21,814 nucleotides of DNA from Clostridia bacterium (lineage in GTDB: Bacteria; Bacillota; Clostridia; Oscillospirales; SIG627): the NCBI GenBank assembly GCA_017453605.1, contig JAFTEP010000317.1:1-21814 (forward strand), given 5' to 3'. Position numbers and translations under genes: made by a program. The notes under the pieces were generated by a model that saw only the letters and a list, made by a program, of their open reading frames with translations, was not told the origin of the DNA and ran no database searches. This document shows positions 7,075 to 14,412 of the stretch, in pieces; within the stretch, counting starts at the first letter, position 1, and each line of letters starts with the position of its first letter.

Positions 7075-8472
7075 ATGAAAGAGAATAAAATAAGAATTGC
7101 GTATCTGCCCCTCTACATCAAGCTCTACGACGACAGCAATCCGAATTCGAGAGGGCCGCTGGTAGAATATATGAAAAAGCTCGTCGGCATGATCGAGGAG
7201 CGCGGATTTGAAGTCGTTCTGCCCGACTGCGTCTGCCGCGTGAAAGAGGAATTCGACCGCGCCGCCGAAAAGTTCAACGCCGACCCCGACGTCACCGCGG
7301 TCGTCACTCAGCACCTCGCCTATTCTCCCTCGCTCGAATCCATATCGGCTCTCGCTTCACTCAAGGCGCCGATCGTCGTTTTCGACACGACGCCCGACCG
7401 CGCCCTCATCGCTTTGGCGAAAGAAAAGAATCTCATCATGCCCAACCACGGAATCCACGGCGTCCAGGATATGTGCAATATGCTCATCCGCGCCGGGAAA
7501 GATTTCGAGATCTGCGCGGGTCACGCCGACGACGGGATCGTCGACAGACTTTGTTCTGTCCTCCGGGGCGCTTACGCCGCAAAGACGATGAAAAACTGCC
7601 GCGTCGGAATGATCGGCGGCGAGTTTGAAGGCATGGGCGATTTCAGAGTGCCCGACGACGAACTCGAGAGGCTGACCGGCGTCAAGACCGTCCGTATGAC
7701 AAAAGAAGAGGGCTCTTCTCTTTCCGCCGCGGTCACCGACGCCGAGATCGAAGAGGAGATCGCCTCTGACGCCGAAAACTTCAAGGTCCGCATCACTAAC
7801 CGCGCCAACTACGCCGCGTCCGTCAGAGCGGGGCTCGCCGTCCGCAAATGGATCGACGAAAACTCTCTCGACGGCGTGACCGTCAACTTTTTGCACGTCG
7901 ACTCTTCCGGCCTTCCCAAAATGCCCTTCGCGGAGTGCTGCAAGACGCTCGGGCGCGGGCTCGGATACGCCGGAGAGGGCGACAATCTCACCGCGGCTCT
8001 GGTCGCGTCCCTCATCCGCGCTTTCCCCGATACGACTTTCACCGAAATGTTCTGCCCCGACTGGGAACGCGCAACGCTCCTTATGAGCCACATGGGAGAA
8101 CTCAACCCGAGACTGACCTCCTGGAAGCCCTCGCTCGACGACAAGCCCTTCAACTACAACTCCACCGGCGACACGGTCGGCGTGAACGGCTGCTACAGGG
8201 CGGGGAAGGCGGTGCTCGTCAACCTCGCGCCGAGAAACGGCTCGTTCGCGCTGATCCTCACCGAAGTGACGATGACCGACGACGGCGAGCGCGACGGCGT
8301 TTATTCCAAAAGCGTTCAGGGCTGGATGAAGCCGAATAAGCCTCTCGCGGACTTTCTCGAGGAGTATTCCCGCGCCGGCGGCACCCACCACAGCGCCCTC
8401 GTCTACGGCGGGGACATCAAGGCCCTCGCCGCTTTCGGCAGGATGATGGGCTTTGAAATAATCATTATCTGA
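7075..8472 (+). CDS. L-arabinose/L-fucose isomerase-like sugar isomerase
   Basis: The 465-residue protein has the layout of AraA/FucI-type isomerases. It has Rossmann-like N-terminal domains (IRIAYLPLY at the start, VTAVVTQHLAYSP at 73-85, CRVGMIGGEFEGMGDF at 175-190), then a barrel domain. The four manganese ligands known from AraA are all identifiable: Glu301 (YAGEGDN), Glu324 (FTEMF), His339 (MSHMGE) and His438 or His439 (GGTHHSALVYG). This supports a real aldose-ketose isomerase. Overall sequence is far from classical AraA as I remember it, so I give no gene symbol and no substrate. GGAGAA precedes the ATG, 12 bp after the amidohydrolase stop. Paired with the FGGY kinase it gives the usual isomerase-then-kinase logic of pentose or deoxyhexose catabolism. 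Confidence 0.87.
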   Translation: MKENKIRIAYLPLYIKLYDDSNPNSRGPLVEYMKKLVGMIEERGFEVVLPDCVCRVKEEFDRAAEKFNADPDVTAVVTQHLAYSPSLESISALASLKAPIVVFDTTPDRALIALAKEKNLIMPNHGIHGVQDMCNMLIRAGKDFEICAGHADDGIVDRLCSVLRGAYAAKTMKNCRVGMIGGEFEGMGDFRVPDDELERLTGVKTVRMTKEEGSSLSAAVTDAEIEEEIASDAENFKVRITNRANYAASVRAGLAVRKWIDENSLDGVTVNFLHVDSSGLPKMPFAECCKTLGRGLGYAGEGDNLTAALVASLIRAFPDTTFTEMFCPDWERATLLMSHMGELNPRLTSWKPSLDDKPFNYNSTGDTVGVNGCYRAGKAVLVNLAPRNGSFALILTEVTMTDDGERDGVYSKSVQGWMKPNKPLADFLEEYSRAGGTHHSALVYGGDIKALAAFGRMMGFEIIII

Positions 8473-8485
8473 GCGAGGTAGAAAC

Positions 8486-9196
8486 ATGAAACCCGTTATC
8501 CGCACTCCGTATTTTGAGATAGGCACGAAAAACTACGTCTACGGCGACAAAGTCCTCGAATACGCTCTCGCCGCCGACGCCGCCGCGAAAAAGTGCGAGA
8601 GAGACGTGCTGTTCGTCACACCCGCGGTCGAGATCCGCCGGGTCGCCGAGAACACCGAGAGGCTCATCGTCCTCGCGCCCTATATGGACACTCTCCGTCC
8701 CGGCAGAGGCATGGCGGACATCCTGCCCGAAGCCCTCGCCGCCGCCGGCGCAAAAGGCGTCGTCATCAACCACTGCGAGAAGCCGATGAGCCTGCCGCAG
8801 ATGAAAAAGACCATTGAGCGCGCAAGAGAGCTCGACTTTCTCGTCTTCGCCTGCGCCGACACCCTCGACGAAGCCAAAGCGATCGCGCAGCTCCACCCGG
8901 ATATCATCAATCCCGAGCCCTCCGCCATCATCGGAGGCGGCAACGGCGTTTCCCCGATGGATTACGTCATGGATTCCATCCGCGTGATAAAGGCGATCTA
9001 TCCCGACATCCTCGTCGAACAGGCGGCGGGAATCACCTGCGGGAAAGAGGTCTACGATTTCATAATGGCGGGAAGCGAGGCGGCGGGCGCCGCTTCGGGC
9101 ATAATGAACGCTCCGGATCCCGTCGCGATGATCGACGAAATGATCTCCGCCACGCGCCGCGCCGCCGACGATCTTAAAAAGAGAGGGGAAAAGTGA
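8486..9196 (+). CDS. Triose-phosphate isomerase paralogue (archaeal-type TIM fold)
   Basis: The 236-residue barrel resembles short archaeal triose-phosphate isomerases more than bacterial TpiA. Catalytic residues are in place: Lys15 (GTKNYVYG), His96 (VVINHCEKPMSL) and Glu144 (INPEPSAIIGGG, in place of the YEPVWAIGTG of TpiA). Phosphate-binding glycines follow at AAGITCGKEV (180-189) and AASGIMNAPDP (202-212). Co-transcription with a sugar isomerase suggests it acts on a pathway sugar phosphate, such as a tetrulose phosphate as in erythritol catabolism, rather than serving glycolysis. It starts 13 bp after the isomerase gene with GAGGT as ribosome binding site, and its stop overlaps the next start. 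Confidence 0.87.
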   Translation: MKPVIRTPYFEIGTKNYVYGDKVLEYALAADAAAKKCERDVLFVTPAVEIRRVAENTERLIVLAPYMDTLRPGRGMADILPEALAAAGAKGVVINHCEKPMSLPQMKKTIERARELDFLVFACADTLDEAKAIAQLHPDIINPEPSAIIGGGNGVSPMDYVMDSIRVIKAIYPDILVEQAAGITCGKEVYDFIMAGSEAAGAASGIMNAPDPVAMIDEMISATRRAADDLKKRGEK

Positions 9197-9690
9197 TGGT
9201 CTTCAAAACTTCTTTCAAGCTCGAATCAAACCACAGAGCCGTGTCCTTCCACGACGTCACCGACCGCGTCAAGCAGGCGGTCGCGGATTCCGGCGTGAAG
9301 AACGGGATCTGCGTGGTCTATTCCCACCACACGACCTGCTCGGTAATCACCCAGGAGTGCGCCTTCGACCGCTCGATGACAGGACTTGAAACTCTCCAGC
9401 AGGACCTCGTGAACGTGTTCGAGAAATGGATCCCGACCTGCCGCAGCGAGGGGATGTATCTCCATCCCGGTCCCGAGGCGCTGAAATTCGCCGAGGAGCA
9501 CGGAGAGGACAATTTCGGCTGTCACAACACCGACGCTCACCTGCGCTCGTCGATCATCGGCAGGAACGTGACGATAGTGATAGACGACGGCGAAGCCGAT
9601 CTCGGAGAGTTCGGCAGAGTCCACTTCATCGACTGGGATCAGACCAGGGGCAGGACACGCACCGTCCAGGTCATGATCATCGGCGAGTAG
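9196..9690 (+). CDS. YjbQ/UPF0047 family protein
   Basis: The 164-residue protein shows the family core: VVYSHHTTCSVITQE (41-55), then DNFGCHNTDAHLRSSIIGRN (105-124), VTIVIDDGEADLGEFGRVHF and a C-terminal RGRTRTVQVMI. Conserved His44/45, Glu54, His110, Asp113 and His115 are candidate metal or catalytic residues. Family members of about 140 residues complement thiamine-phosphate synthase weakly, but the true role is unknown. This copy has roughly 25 extra residues between the two His motifs and lacks the usual GTWQGI-like sequence near the end. The start may be GTG 9193 or ATG 9196; I prefer ATG, which overlaps the previous TGA by one base and has GAGAGGGG 7 nt upstream. It ends the operon, so it probably acts in the same pathway. 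Confidence 0.9.
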   Translation: MVFKTSFKLESNHRAVSFHDVTDRVKQAVADSGVKNGICVVYSHHTTCSVITQECAFDRSMTGLETLQQDLVNVFEKWIPTCRSEGMYLHPGPEALKFAEEHGEDNFGCHNTDAHLRSSIIGRNVTIVIDDGEADLGEFGRVHFIDWDQTRGRTRTVQVMIIGE

Positions 9691-9708
9691 ATCCCCGCGA
9701 CAACAGTC

Positions 9709-9743
9709 AAAAAAAATGCGCTCCCGGCAAAAGCCGGGAGCGC
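9709..9743 (-). terminator. Intrinsic terminator for hpf; may also stop the plus-strand operon
   Basis: A perfect 11-bp GC-rich stem (9718-9728 with 9733-9743) has a 4-nt loop. On the minus strand it is followed by A then eight T (9709-9716), a textbook terminator for hpf. In the plus direction the T-run is displaced by about 12 bases, so it is weaker for the operon ending at 9690. Confidence 0.9.
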
Positions 9744-9765
9744 GCTGTATATATCCTTTTTCTTT

Positions 9766-10287
9766 TCAGGCTTCGGGTTCGATCACGCCGTAGTCGCCGT
9801 CGGAGCGGCGGTACACCACGTTGTAGGTCCCGGCCTCTGAGTTCATGAACATATAGAAGCTGTGTCCGAGAAGGTTCATCTGCAGGATCGCCTCGTCGAC
9901 TGTCATCGGGTGCATCTCGAATCTCTTGGTCTTGACGACAGCCTGTTTGTCCTCCGCTTCGAGAAGCTCTTCGGGGGTGAAGTTGTTCTTGGAGACGCGG
10001 ATCTTCTTTTCAAGTCTCGTGCGGTTCTTTCTGATCTGACGCTCAAGGTGCGCCAAAGCCGAGTCGAGCGCGCACTTGTAGTCCTTGTCCTCCACCTCGG
10101 AGCGGAAAAGGGCGCCGCCGGACGAGATCGTGACCTCAATGCGCTCTCCGACGTGAGTGCTCGAGAGCACCACCGCCGCTTCGGTCCCGTCCGGGAAGAA
10201 TTTGTCGAGCTTTTTGAGCTTTTTCTCGCACCATTCGCGGACGTCGTCTGTCAGAGTGAATTTTTTCGTTATGATCTTTGTCTTCAT
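9766..10287 (-). CDS. hpf: Ribosome hibernation promoting factor, long form
   Basis: The 173-residue protein has two domains. The N-terminal 95 residues are the S30AE/YfiA domain that binds the 30S decoding site (KIITKKFTLTDDVREWCEKK, then AVVLSSTHVGERIEVTI and a basic helix LERQIRKNRTRLEKKI). The C-terminal domain from about 118 (VVKTKRFEMHPMTVDEAILQ, LLGHSFYMFMN, NVVYRRSDGDYGVIEP) is the dimerisation domain of long HPF, which pairs 70S ribosomes into 100S dimers in stationary phase. The ATG at 10287 is chosen because AAGGAG precedes it at proper spacing and the domain begins at once; the ORF upstream to 10353 runs into the promoter. It is monocistronic, with its own promoter and terminator. 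Confidence 0.95.
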   Translation of the reverse strand: MKTKIITKKFTLTDDVREWCEKKLKKLDKFFPDGTEAAVVLSSTHVGERIEVTISSGGALFRSEVEDKDYKCALDSALAHLERQIRKNRTRLEKKIRVSKNNFTPEELLEAEDKQAVVKTKRFEMHPMTVDEAILQMNLLGHSFYMFMNSEAGTYNVVYRRSDGDYGVIEPEA

Positions 10288-10357
10288 AGCAGCTCTCCTT
10301 TGTTTTTGTTCGTCTGTTGAACGCCTGTATTCAGCGGATCGTTTTCTCCGCATCTAT

Positions 10358-10386
10358 ATGATAACACGTTTCAGGGAAAAAATCAA
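10358..10386 (-). promoter_or_regulatory. Promoter for hpf
   Basis: On the minus strand, TTGATT (10381-10386) and TATCAT (10358-10363) are separated by exactly 17 bp, about 70 bp upstream of the hpf ATG. Each matches the sigma-70 consensus at four or five of six positions. I see no sigma-B or sigma-H type element. Confidence 0.7.
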
Positions 10387-10459
10387 ATCGAAATTTGTAA
10401 ACAAAACCGATTTTGTTCTTTTTTTCTCCTCAGCCGTTCTTCATCCCGTCATCGGGCTT

Positions 10460-12589
10460 TCATTCCGCTATATAGACGCCGTAGGGCTCCAGAGTGAAAA
10501 GGCTTTTTTCCCCGTCGTTTTCAAAACCGACTTTTGCGAGAGTAAAGCAGTCGGTGAGGGAAAAAAGTTTTGTTTTCACGAGGATCTTCTTTTCGGCGTT
10601 TTCGCTGTTGACAAAAAGCGTTTTTTTGCCGTCTGAGAGCGCGACGACGCCTTTTGTTTCCCCCTCGGTGAAACCTATCGCCTTTTCGTCCAGATACTTT
10701 CCGAGTTTGTCCGCGCCGTCAAGAAGCGTGATCCTGTCCTTTACCTTTTCATAGCGGTCACGGAATTTTGCGCCGTCGGTCAGCGCGATCACTTCGAAGC
10801 CCCTGTCTACAAGAGAGCGCAGATTTTCAATAAGTTCTTCCGGCGGATCCTGCGCGGGAATTATGAACAGTCCCGGATTTTTGAGCCTTTCGACGGAGCC
10901 CGTGTCGCAGAATCCGGGAGGGATCTGTCTGTCGAGCAGGGCGTTCATGCAGTCATCCGCGCTTTTTTCTATCCTCTTAGACTCGTCATAACAGGGATCG
11001 GCTATCAGGCGCTCCGGCGGCTCCTTCCCGATTTCCCCGCGGTCGATAGGGTATCTCAGCAGGGATTCGTTGAGAGTGCTGTCGAAGACGCGTGCTGCGT
11101 CGGGAGGAGAGGTCGTGACGGAGTTTATCGCCTCTATCGGGTAGTGTATCACGGCTTCGGGCTCTTTTTCCTGTCCGACCTGCGCGACTGTCCTCTTGAA
11201 CGCGGCGATGACGCTTTCTCCCGACCCCGTTTTATCGAGGAGCGGCGAGGACGGAACGTTCAGATCGTAATACGAATGGAAGATATTCGCGCCGAGGCAG
11301 TACTGCATCACCAGCGAATTGAAGAGCTGCTTCGGGGTGAACTTTGTGCCGAACTTGTTCTGGAAGTGCGCGGAGACCTCGTCCATCACGTCCCCGTCGG
11401 CGTAAAGCCGGGAGACCGAACTCAGAAGAAGCGGCGTGAACGCCTTCGCGCGCACTCTCTCCGGGAGAGAGTCGAGCATATCCATCCCGGGGATATGCTG
11501 ATTTCTTAATAAAGTGAAATAGTTCCCCTCGAATCTCGGATGGTCGGTGATCCTTTCCTCGAGGAGGAGATGCCCGGACGAAAAGACCGAGTGCTCCTCG
11601 CAGAAGGAGGCGATCGGCTTAAAAAAGTTTTCTTCGGCAAGAAGCGTCAGAAGTTCGTAATAGTCCCGCCTGACTTTCCTGTCCCTCGGGGAGCCGCCGA
11701 CAAAGAGCCGGAACAGTTCGTTTTTCAGGTCATAGCCGAATCTTTCTTCAAATTTCTCCGGCAGAGCGCGCGTCCAGTGCACCGACGCCCAGAGCGGAAG
11801 AGAGGGGTCCGGCAGGTGAGTGATCTCCCTCGGTTTTTTCAATATATTGAAATACGTCGCCATAAAAGAGGGCTCGTCGAAGAAGAACGCCTCAACTGTC
11901 CCGTCGTCGAAATACTCTTTGAGCAGATCGTAATACGGCCTGTAGGTGTTGTCTATGAAACGTTTTGCGGCGGCGGGGTCGGCGATATCTATATATCTTC
12001 TCACGGCGGCGGCGTTGTGCTGACAGTGGGTGCCCTCGAACGCGGGCTTCGTGAAGAAGGCCAGACAAAGAAGATTTTTTTCGCTGCCGTTATAAAACTC
12101 GAATCCGTTTTCTTTTTCCGTGATCCTTACGGGAGTCTGCGCGAGCTCCTTTTCAGTGAGGGCGTTCCCCTCGAAGAAGAACCCGAACGCCGCGAGCGCC
12201 TCGATATGTCCGCGCGGCAGAGGGATAAACGTTCTTTCCCCCGGCTTCAGCACTTTATATACAGCTGCGAGAGCCTTCGCCTCGGCTTCCGGGACGGCTT
12301 TCAGCGTCAGAGTCCCCGCCGCCCCGCTCGGATAATACTTCTCGTCGTATATCCACACCCTCAGCCCGATCTCTTTGCAGAATTTGACCGCCTCTTTCAG
12401 AAGGAGCATATTTTCGGGGTCAAGAATATATCCGCCGTCGAACGCGGCGTTCGTGACTATCCCGTCGTAGCCTTCGCTTTTATATTTCTCAAGCTCCGAG
12501 CGGATCACGGCGGTCTTTACGGAAATATCCGCGTCGCAGGAGTACGGATATTTGTGGCACATCTTGAAAAAGCCTTTTTTCAGTTTCAT
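10460..12589 (-). CDS. GH106-like glycoside hydrolase (TIM-barrel), cytoplasmic
   Basis: The 709-residue protein begins like the barrel domain of GH106 alpha-L-rhamnosidase-related enzymes: YDGIVTNAAFDGGYILDPEN, then LRVWIYDEKYYPSGAAG (76-92). Next come YIDIADPAAAKRFIDNTY (199-216) and VEAFFFDEPSF (231-241), where Asp237/Glu238 are likely active-site acids. FSSGHLLLEER (335-345) with another Glu, and RNQHIPGMDMLDS, follow. The C-terminal third has beta-rich segments as in associated sandwich domains. There is no signal peptide, so it should act on imported oligosaccharides or glycosides. Length is shorter than many GH106 enzymes (often over 900), so a different GH family in the same clan is possible. 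The start at 12589 has only a modest GGGAAAG site; Met10 is an alternative. It has its own promoter. Confidence 0.75.
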   Translation of the reverse strand: MKLKKGFFKMCHKYPYSCDADISVKTAVIRSELEKYKSEGYDGIVTNAAFDGGYILDPENMLLLKEAVKFCKEIGLRVWIYDEKYYPSGAAGTLTLKAVPEAEAKALAAVYKVLKPGERTFIPLPRGHIEALAAFGFFFEGNALTEKELAQTPVRITEKENGFEFYNGSEKNLLCLAFFTKPAFEGTHCQHNAAAVRRYIDIADPAAAKRFIDNTYRPYYDLLKEYFDDGTVEAFFFDEPSFMATYFNILKKPREITHLPDPSLPLWASVHWTRALPEKFEERFGYDLKNELFRLFVGGSPRDRKVRRDYYELLTLLAEENFFKPIASFCEEHSVFSSGHLLLEERITDHPRFEGNYFTLLRNQHIPGMDMLDSLPERVRAKAFTPLLLSSVSRLYADGDVMDEVSAHFQNKFGTKFTPKQLFNSLVMQYCLGANIFHSYYDLNVPSSPLLDKTGSGESVIAAFKRTVAQVGQEKEPEAVIHYPIEAINSVTTSPPDAARVFDSTLNESLLRYPIDRGEIGKEPPERLIADPCYDESKRIEKSADDCMNALLDRQIPPGFCDTGSVERLKNPGLFIIPAQDPPEELIENLRSLVDRGFEVIALTDGAKFRDRYEKVKDRITLLDGADKLGKYLDEKAIGFTEGETKGVVALSDGKKTLFVNSENAEKKILVKTKLFSLTDCFTLAKVGFENDGEKSLFTLEPYGVYIAE

Positions 12590-12627
12590 TTTTTCTTTCC
12601 CGGCCTTATTGCGATTTTTCTGTCACG

Positions 12628-12656
12628 ATTATATACCAAAAGCGCCGGAAAATCAA
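12628..12656 (-). promoter_or_regulatory. Promoter for the GH106-like hydrolase
   Basis: On the minus strand, TTGATT (12651-12656) and a perfect TATAAT (12628-12633) are separated by 17 bp, about 40 bp before the ATG. It is divergent from the SDR promoter only 36 bp away. The 17-bp inverted repeat of the kinase promoter is not present here. Confidence 0.8.
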
Positions 12657-12692
12657 GGCGGAGAAGTCGATTCGCGGGGTTTGCGCTCCTTC

Positions 12693-12721
12693 TTGACTGA
12701 CCGGGCGATCTGTGTTATCAT
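12693..12721 (+). promoter_or_regulatory. Promoter for the short-chain dehydrogenase
   Basis: TTGACT (12693-12698) and TATCAT (12716-12721) are separated by 17 bp, placing the transcript start some 25 nt before the TTG start codon. Confidence 0.75.
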
Positions 12722-12754
12722 ATTTTCGCAGGAAGGATACGGGAGGGAAGAAGA

Positions 12755-13546
12755 TTGTCTGATTATCTTGTCACCGGAGCCGCAGGAGGTATGGGCTCGG
12801 CGATCTGCCGCGAGCTTGCGGATCGGGGCGCGAAAGTTTGGGGCATCGACGGCAGGGACGCCGAAAAATTTGCCGGAGAGGGATTTTTTCGCGCGGATCT
12901 TACCAAAACCGAAGAACTTAAGCGCGTCTTTGAAGAACTTTCCGAAAAGTCCGTGACGCTCGACGGCGTGATTCACGCCGCCGGGATCTACGATCTTGAT
13001 TCTCTTGTCGAAATCGAGGAGAGCTCCTTTATAAGAGATTTTGACGTCAATCTCTTCGGGATCTACCGCACAAACCGCATCTTTTTGCCGCTTTTCAAAG
13101 AAAAGTCGCGCGTCGTCATCATTTCAAGCGAGCTTGCGCCGCTCAGACCTCTGCCCTTCACGGGGATATACGCCGTCACGAAAGCCGCCGTCGAAAAATA
13201 CGCCGAGGCTCTCCGTATGGAGCTTCAGCTTCCGGGACACAGCGTCACGGTGATCCGTCCCGGCGCGGTGAACACAGGGATGCTCCCGGCGTCCGTGAAA
13301 AAGCTCGACTCCTTCACCTCAGGCACGAAGCTGTATTCCGTCAGCGCGGCTCGCTTCAGAAAGATCGTCGAGAGCGTCGAATCAAAAAGCGTGCCTCCCG
13401 AAAAGCTCTCCCGCGCCGTCTTGAAGGCTCTTTTTTCAAAAAGACCGCGCCTTACGTACTGCGTCAACCGAAATCCGCTCCTTCTCCTGTTCGGATTGTT
13501 CCCGGAAAGGTTCAGACTTTTCGTGATAAAAAAGATCCTTTCCTGA
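12755..13546 (+). CDS. Short-chain dehydrogenase/reductase (SDR)
   Basis: This 263-residue classical SDR has the cofactor loop TGAAGGMGSA at 7-16, HAAG at 74-77 in place of NAAG, and Asn99 in DVNLFGIY. The catalytic Ser lies in IISSELA (122-128), with Tyr139 and Lys143 in YAVTK. RPGAVNTGM follows the active site as usual. It oxidises or reduces an alcohol or ketone with NAD(P)H; an Asp in the strand after the glycine loop (WGIDGRD) hints at NAD(H). The C-terminus is basic and hydrophobic (NRNPLLLLFGLFPERFRLFV), seen in membrane-associated SDRs acting on lipids or steroids. The start is TTG 12755, supported by GGGAGG 8 nt upstream and by the glycine loop being only seven residues in. It is apparently a single-gene unit. 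Confidence 0.9.
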   Translation: MSDYLVTGAAGGMGSAICRELADRGAKVWGIDGRDAEKFAGEGFFRADLTKTEELKRVFEELSEKSVTLDGVIHAAGIYDLDSLVEIEESSFIRDFDVNLFGIYRTNRIFLPLFKEKSRVVIISSELAPLRPLPFTGIYAVTKAAVEKYAEALRMELQLPGHSVTVIRPGAVNTGMLPASVKKLDSFTSGTKLYSVSAARFRKIVESVESKSVPPEKLSRAVLKALFSKRPRLTYCVNRNPLLLLFGLFPERFRLFVIKKILS

Positions 13547-13569
13547 GAGCGTTCTGACGCCTTTATTCC

Positions 13570-13587
13570 AAAAATCCGCGGATTTTT
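13570..13587 (+). terminator. Weak palindromic terminator after the SDR gene
   Basis: An 18-bp perfect palindrome (AAAAATCCGCGGATTTTT) can form a 7-bp AT-rich stem with a CGCG loop, with further T after it. It lies 23 bp past the stop. The low GC of the stem makes function uncertain. Confidence 0.45.
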
Positions 13588-13632
13588 TTAAAAAAACTTA
13601 TAAAAATCATAAAAATCCCCCTGCGTGGGGTA

Positions 13633-13663
13633 TTGCTCGTTACGCGGCGTAACGTGGTATAAT
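13633..13663 (+). promoter_or_regulatory. MerR-type promoter with 19-bp spacer and central palindrome
   Basis: TTGCTC (13633-13638) and TATAAT (13658-13663) are 19 bp apart, the over-long spacer typical of promoters twisted into shape by MerR-family activators. The spacer begins exactly with a perfect palindrome, GTTACGCGGCGTAAC (13639-13653). The MerR gene follows at 13688, so autoregulation is very likely. Confidence 0.8.
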
Positions 13664-13687
13664 CTTTTCACAAGGAGGTGCAAAGCC

Positions 13688-14407
13688 GTGCCGCAATACA
13701 CGACCGGAGAGATCGCAAAACTCTGCTCCGTGACGGTCCGCACAGTTCAGTACTACGACACGCGCGGGATCCTGACTCCCGGCGCGCTCAGCGAGGGCGG
13801 ACGCAGACTCTATCGCGAAGAGGATCTGAAAAAAATGAGGATCATCTGCTTTCTGAGAGACCTCGGTTTCTCGATCGACTCGATCGGAAAGCTCTTTGCC
13901 GAAGAAGATCCCGGGAGCGTCATTTCGCTGCTTCTGGATCAGCAGGAACAGATCCTCAGCGACGAACTTTCCGTAAAAAGGGATCAGGTCGACAAGATCA
14001 GAGAGCTGAAAAAAGAGCTCAGGTCGCTTCCCGGTCTCTCTGTCGAATCCATAGGCGACGCGGCGTTCAAGATGGAAAACAAGAAGAAACTTACGAAGAT
14101 GCGTCTGAGCATCCTGTTCACCGGGATCCCCGTTTCGCTCATGGAGGTCGGAGGCATCCTTCTCTGGGCGCTCACGGGTCAGTGGTGGCTGTTCGCGGTC
14201 TGGGTGCCGGTCGCCGTCGCTTACGGGATCATAGTTTCGCGCTGTTACTTCAAAAACGTCGCCTATATCTGCCCTCACTGCCACGAGGTCTTCCGTCCGC
14301 CGTTCAAGGAGGCGTTCTGGGCGAACCACACTCCGAACACGCGCAAACTGACCTGTCCCAAATGCTCCAAAAAGAGCTTCTGCGTCGAGACCTGGGGAGG
14401 GGAGTAA
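13688..14407 (+). CDS. MerR-family regulator with two membrane segments and C-terminal zinc ribbon
   Basis: Residues 4-70 are a MerR winged helix (YTTGEIAKLCSVTVRTVQYY, then RGILTPGALSEGGRRLYREE and LRDLGFSIDSIGKLF). A coiled-coil dimerisation helix runs from about 85 to 115. Two hydrophobic segments follow at 141-162 and 166-185. The C-terminus carries CPHC (195-198) and CPKC (223-226), a four-cysteine zinc ribbon. It should therefore be a membrane-tethered DNA-binding protein whose ribbon faces one side of the membrane; the signal is unknown. The start is GTG 13688 because AAGGAGG lies 9 nt upstream; upstream codons run through the promoter. The gene is preceded by its own MerR-type promoter and followed by a 12-bp perfect hairpin. 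Confidence 0.9.
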   Translation: MPQYTTGEIAKLCSVTVRTVQYYDTRGILTPGALSEGGRRLYREEDLKKMRIICFLRDLGFSIDSIGKLFAEEDPGSVISLLLDQQEQILSDELSVKRDQVDKIRELKKELRSLPGLSVESIGDAAFKMENKKKLTKMRLSILFTGIPVSLMEVGGILLWALTGQWWLFAVWVPVAVAYGIIVSRCYFKNVAYICPHCHEVFRPPFKEAFWANHTPNTRKLTCPKCSKKSFCVETWGGE

Positions 14408-14412
14408 TAATT

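Noticed and set aside
7357..8526. Long minus-strand ORF opposite the sugar isomerase
   Set aside because: It is a shadow of a GC-rich gene: low-complexity Val/Asp/Gly/Arg composition, no domain and no ribosome binding site, while the plus strand carries clear catalytic motifs.
10392..10420. AT-rich dyad (ACAAAA-TCGG-TTTTGT) as terminator of the GH106-like gene
   Set aside because: The stem is only about 7 bp of mostly A-T pairs and lacks a GC-rich base, so I do not list it as a terminator.
11540..12700. 386-residue plus-strand ORF opposite the GH106-like gene
   Set aside because: The opposite strand has recognisable glycoside hydrolase motifs; this frame has biased basic composition and no motif, and it runs through the hydrolase promoter.
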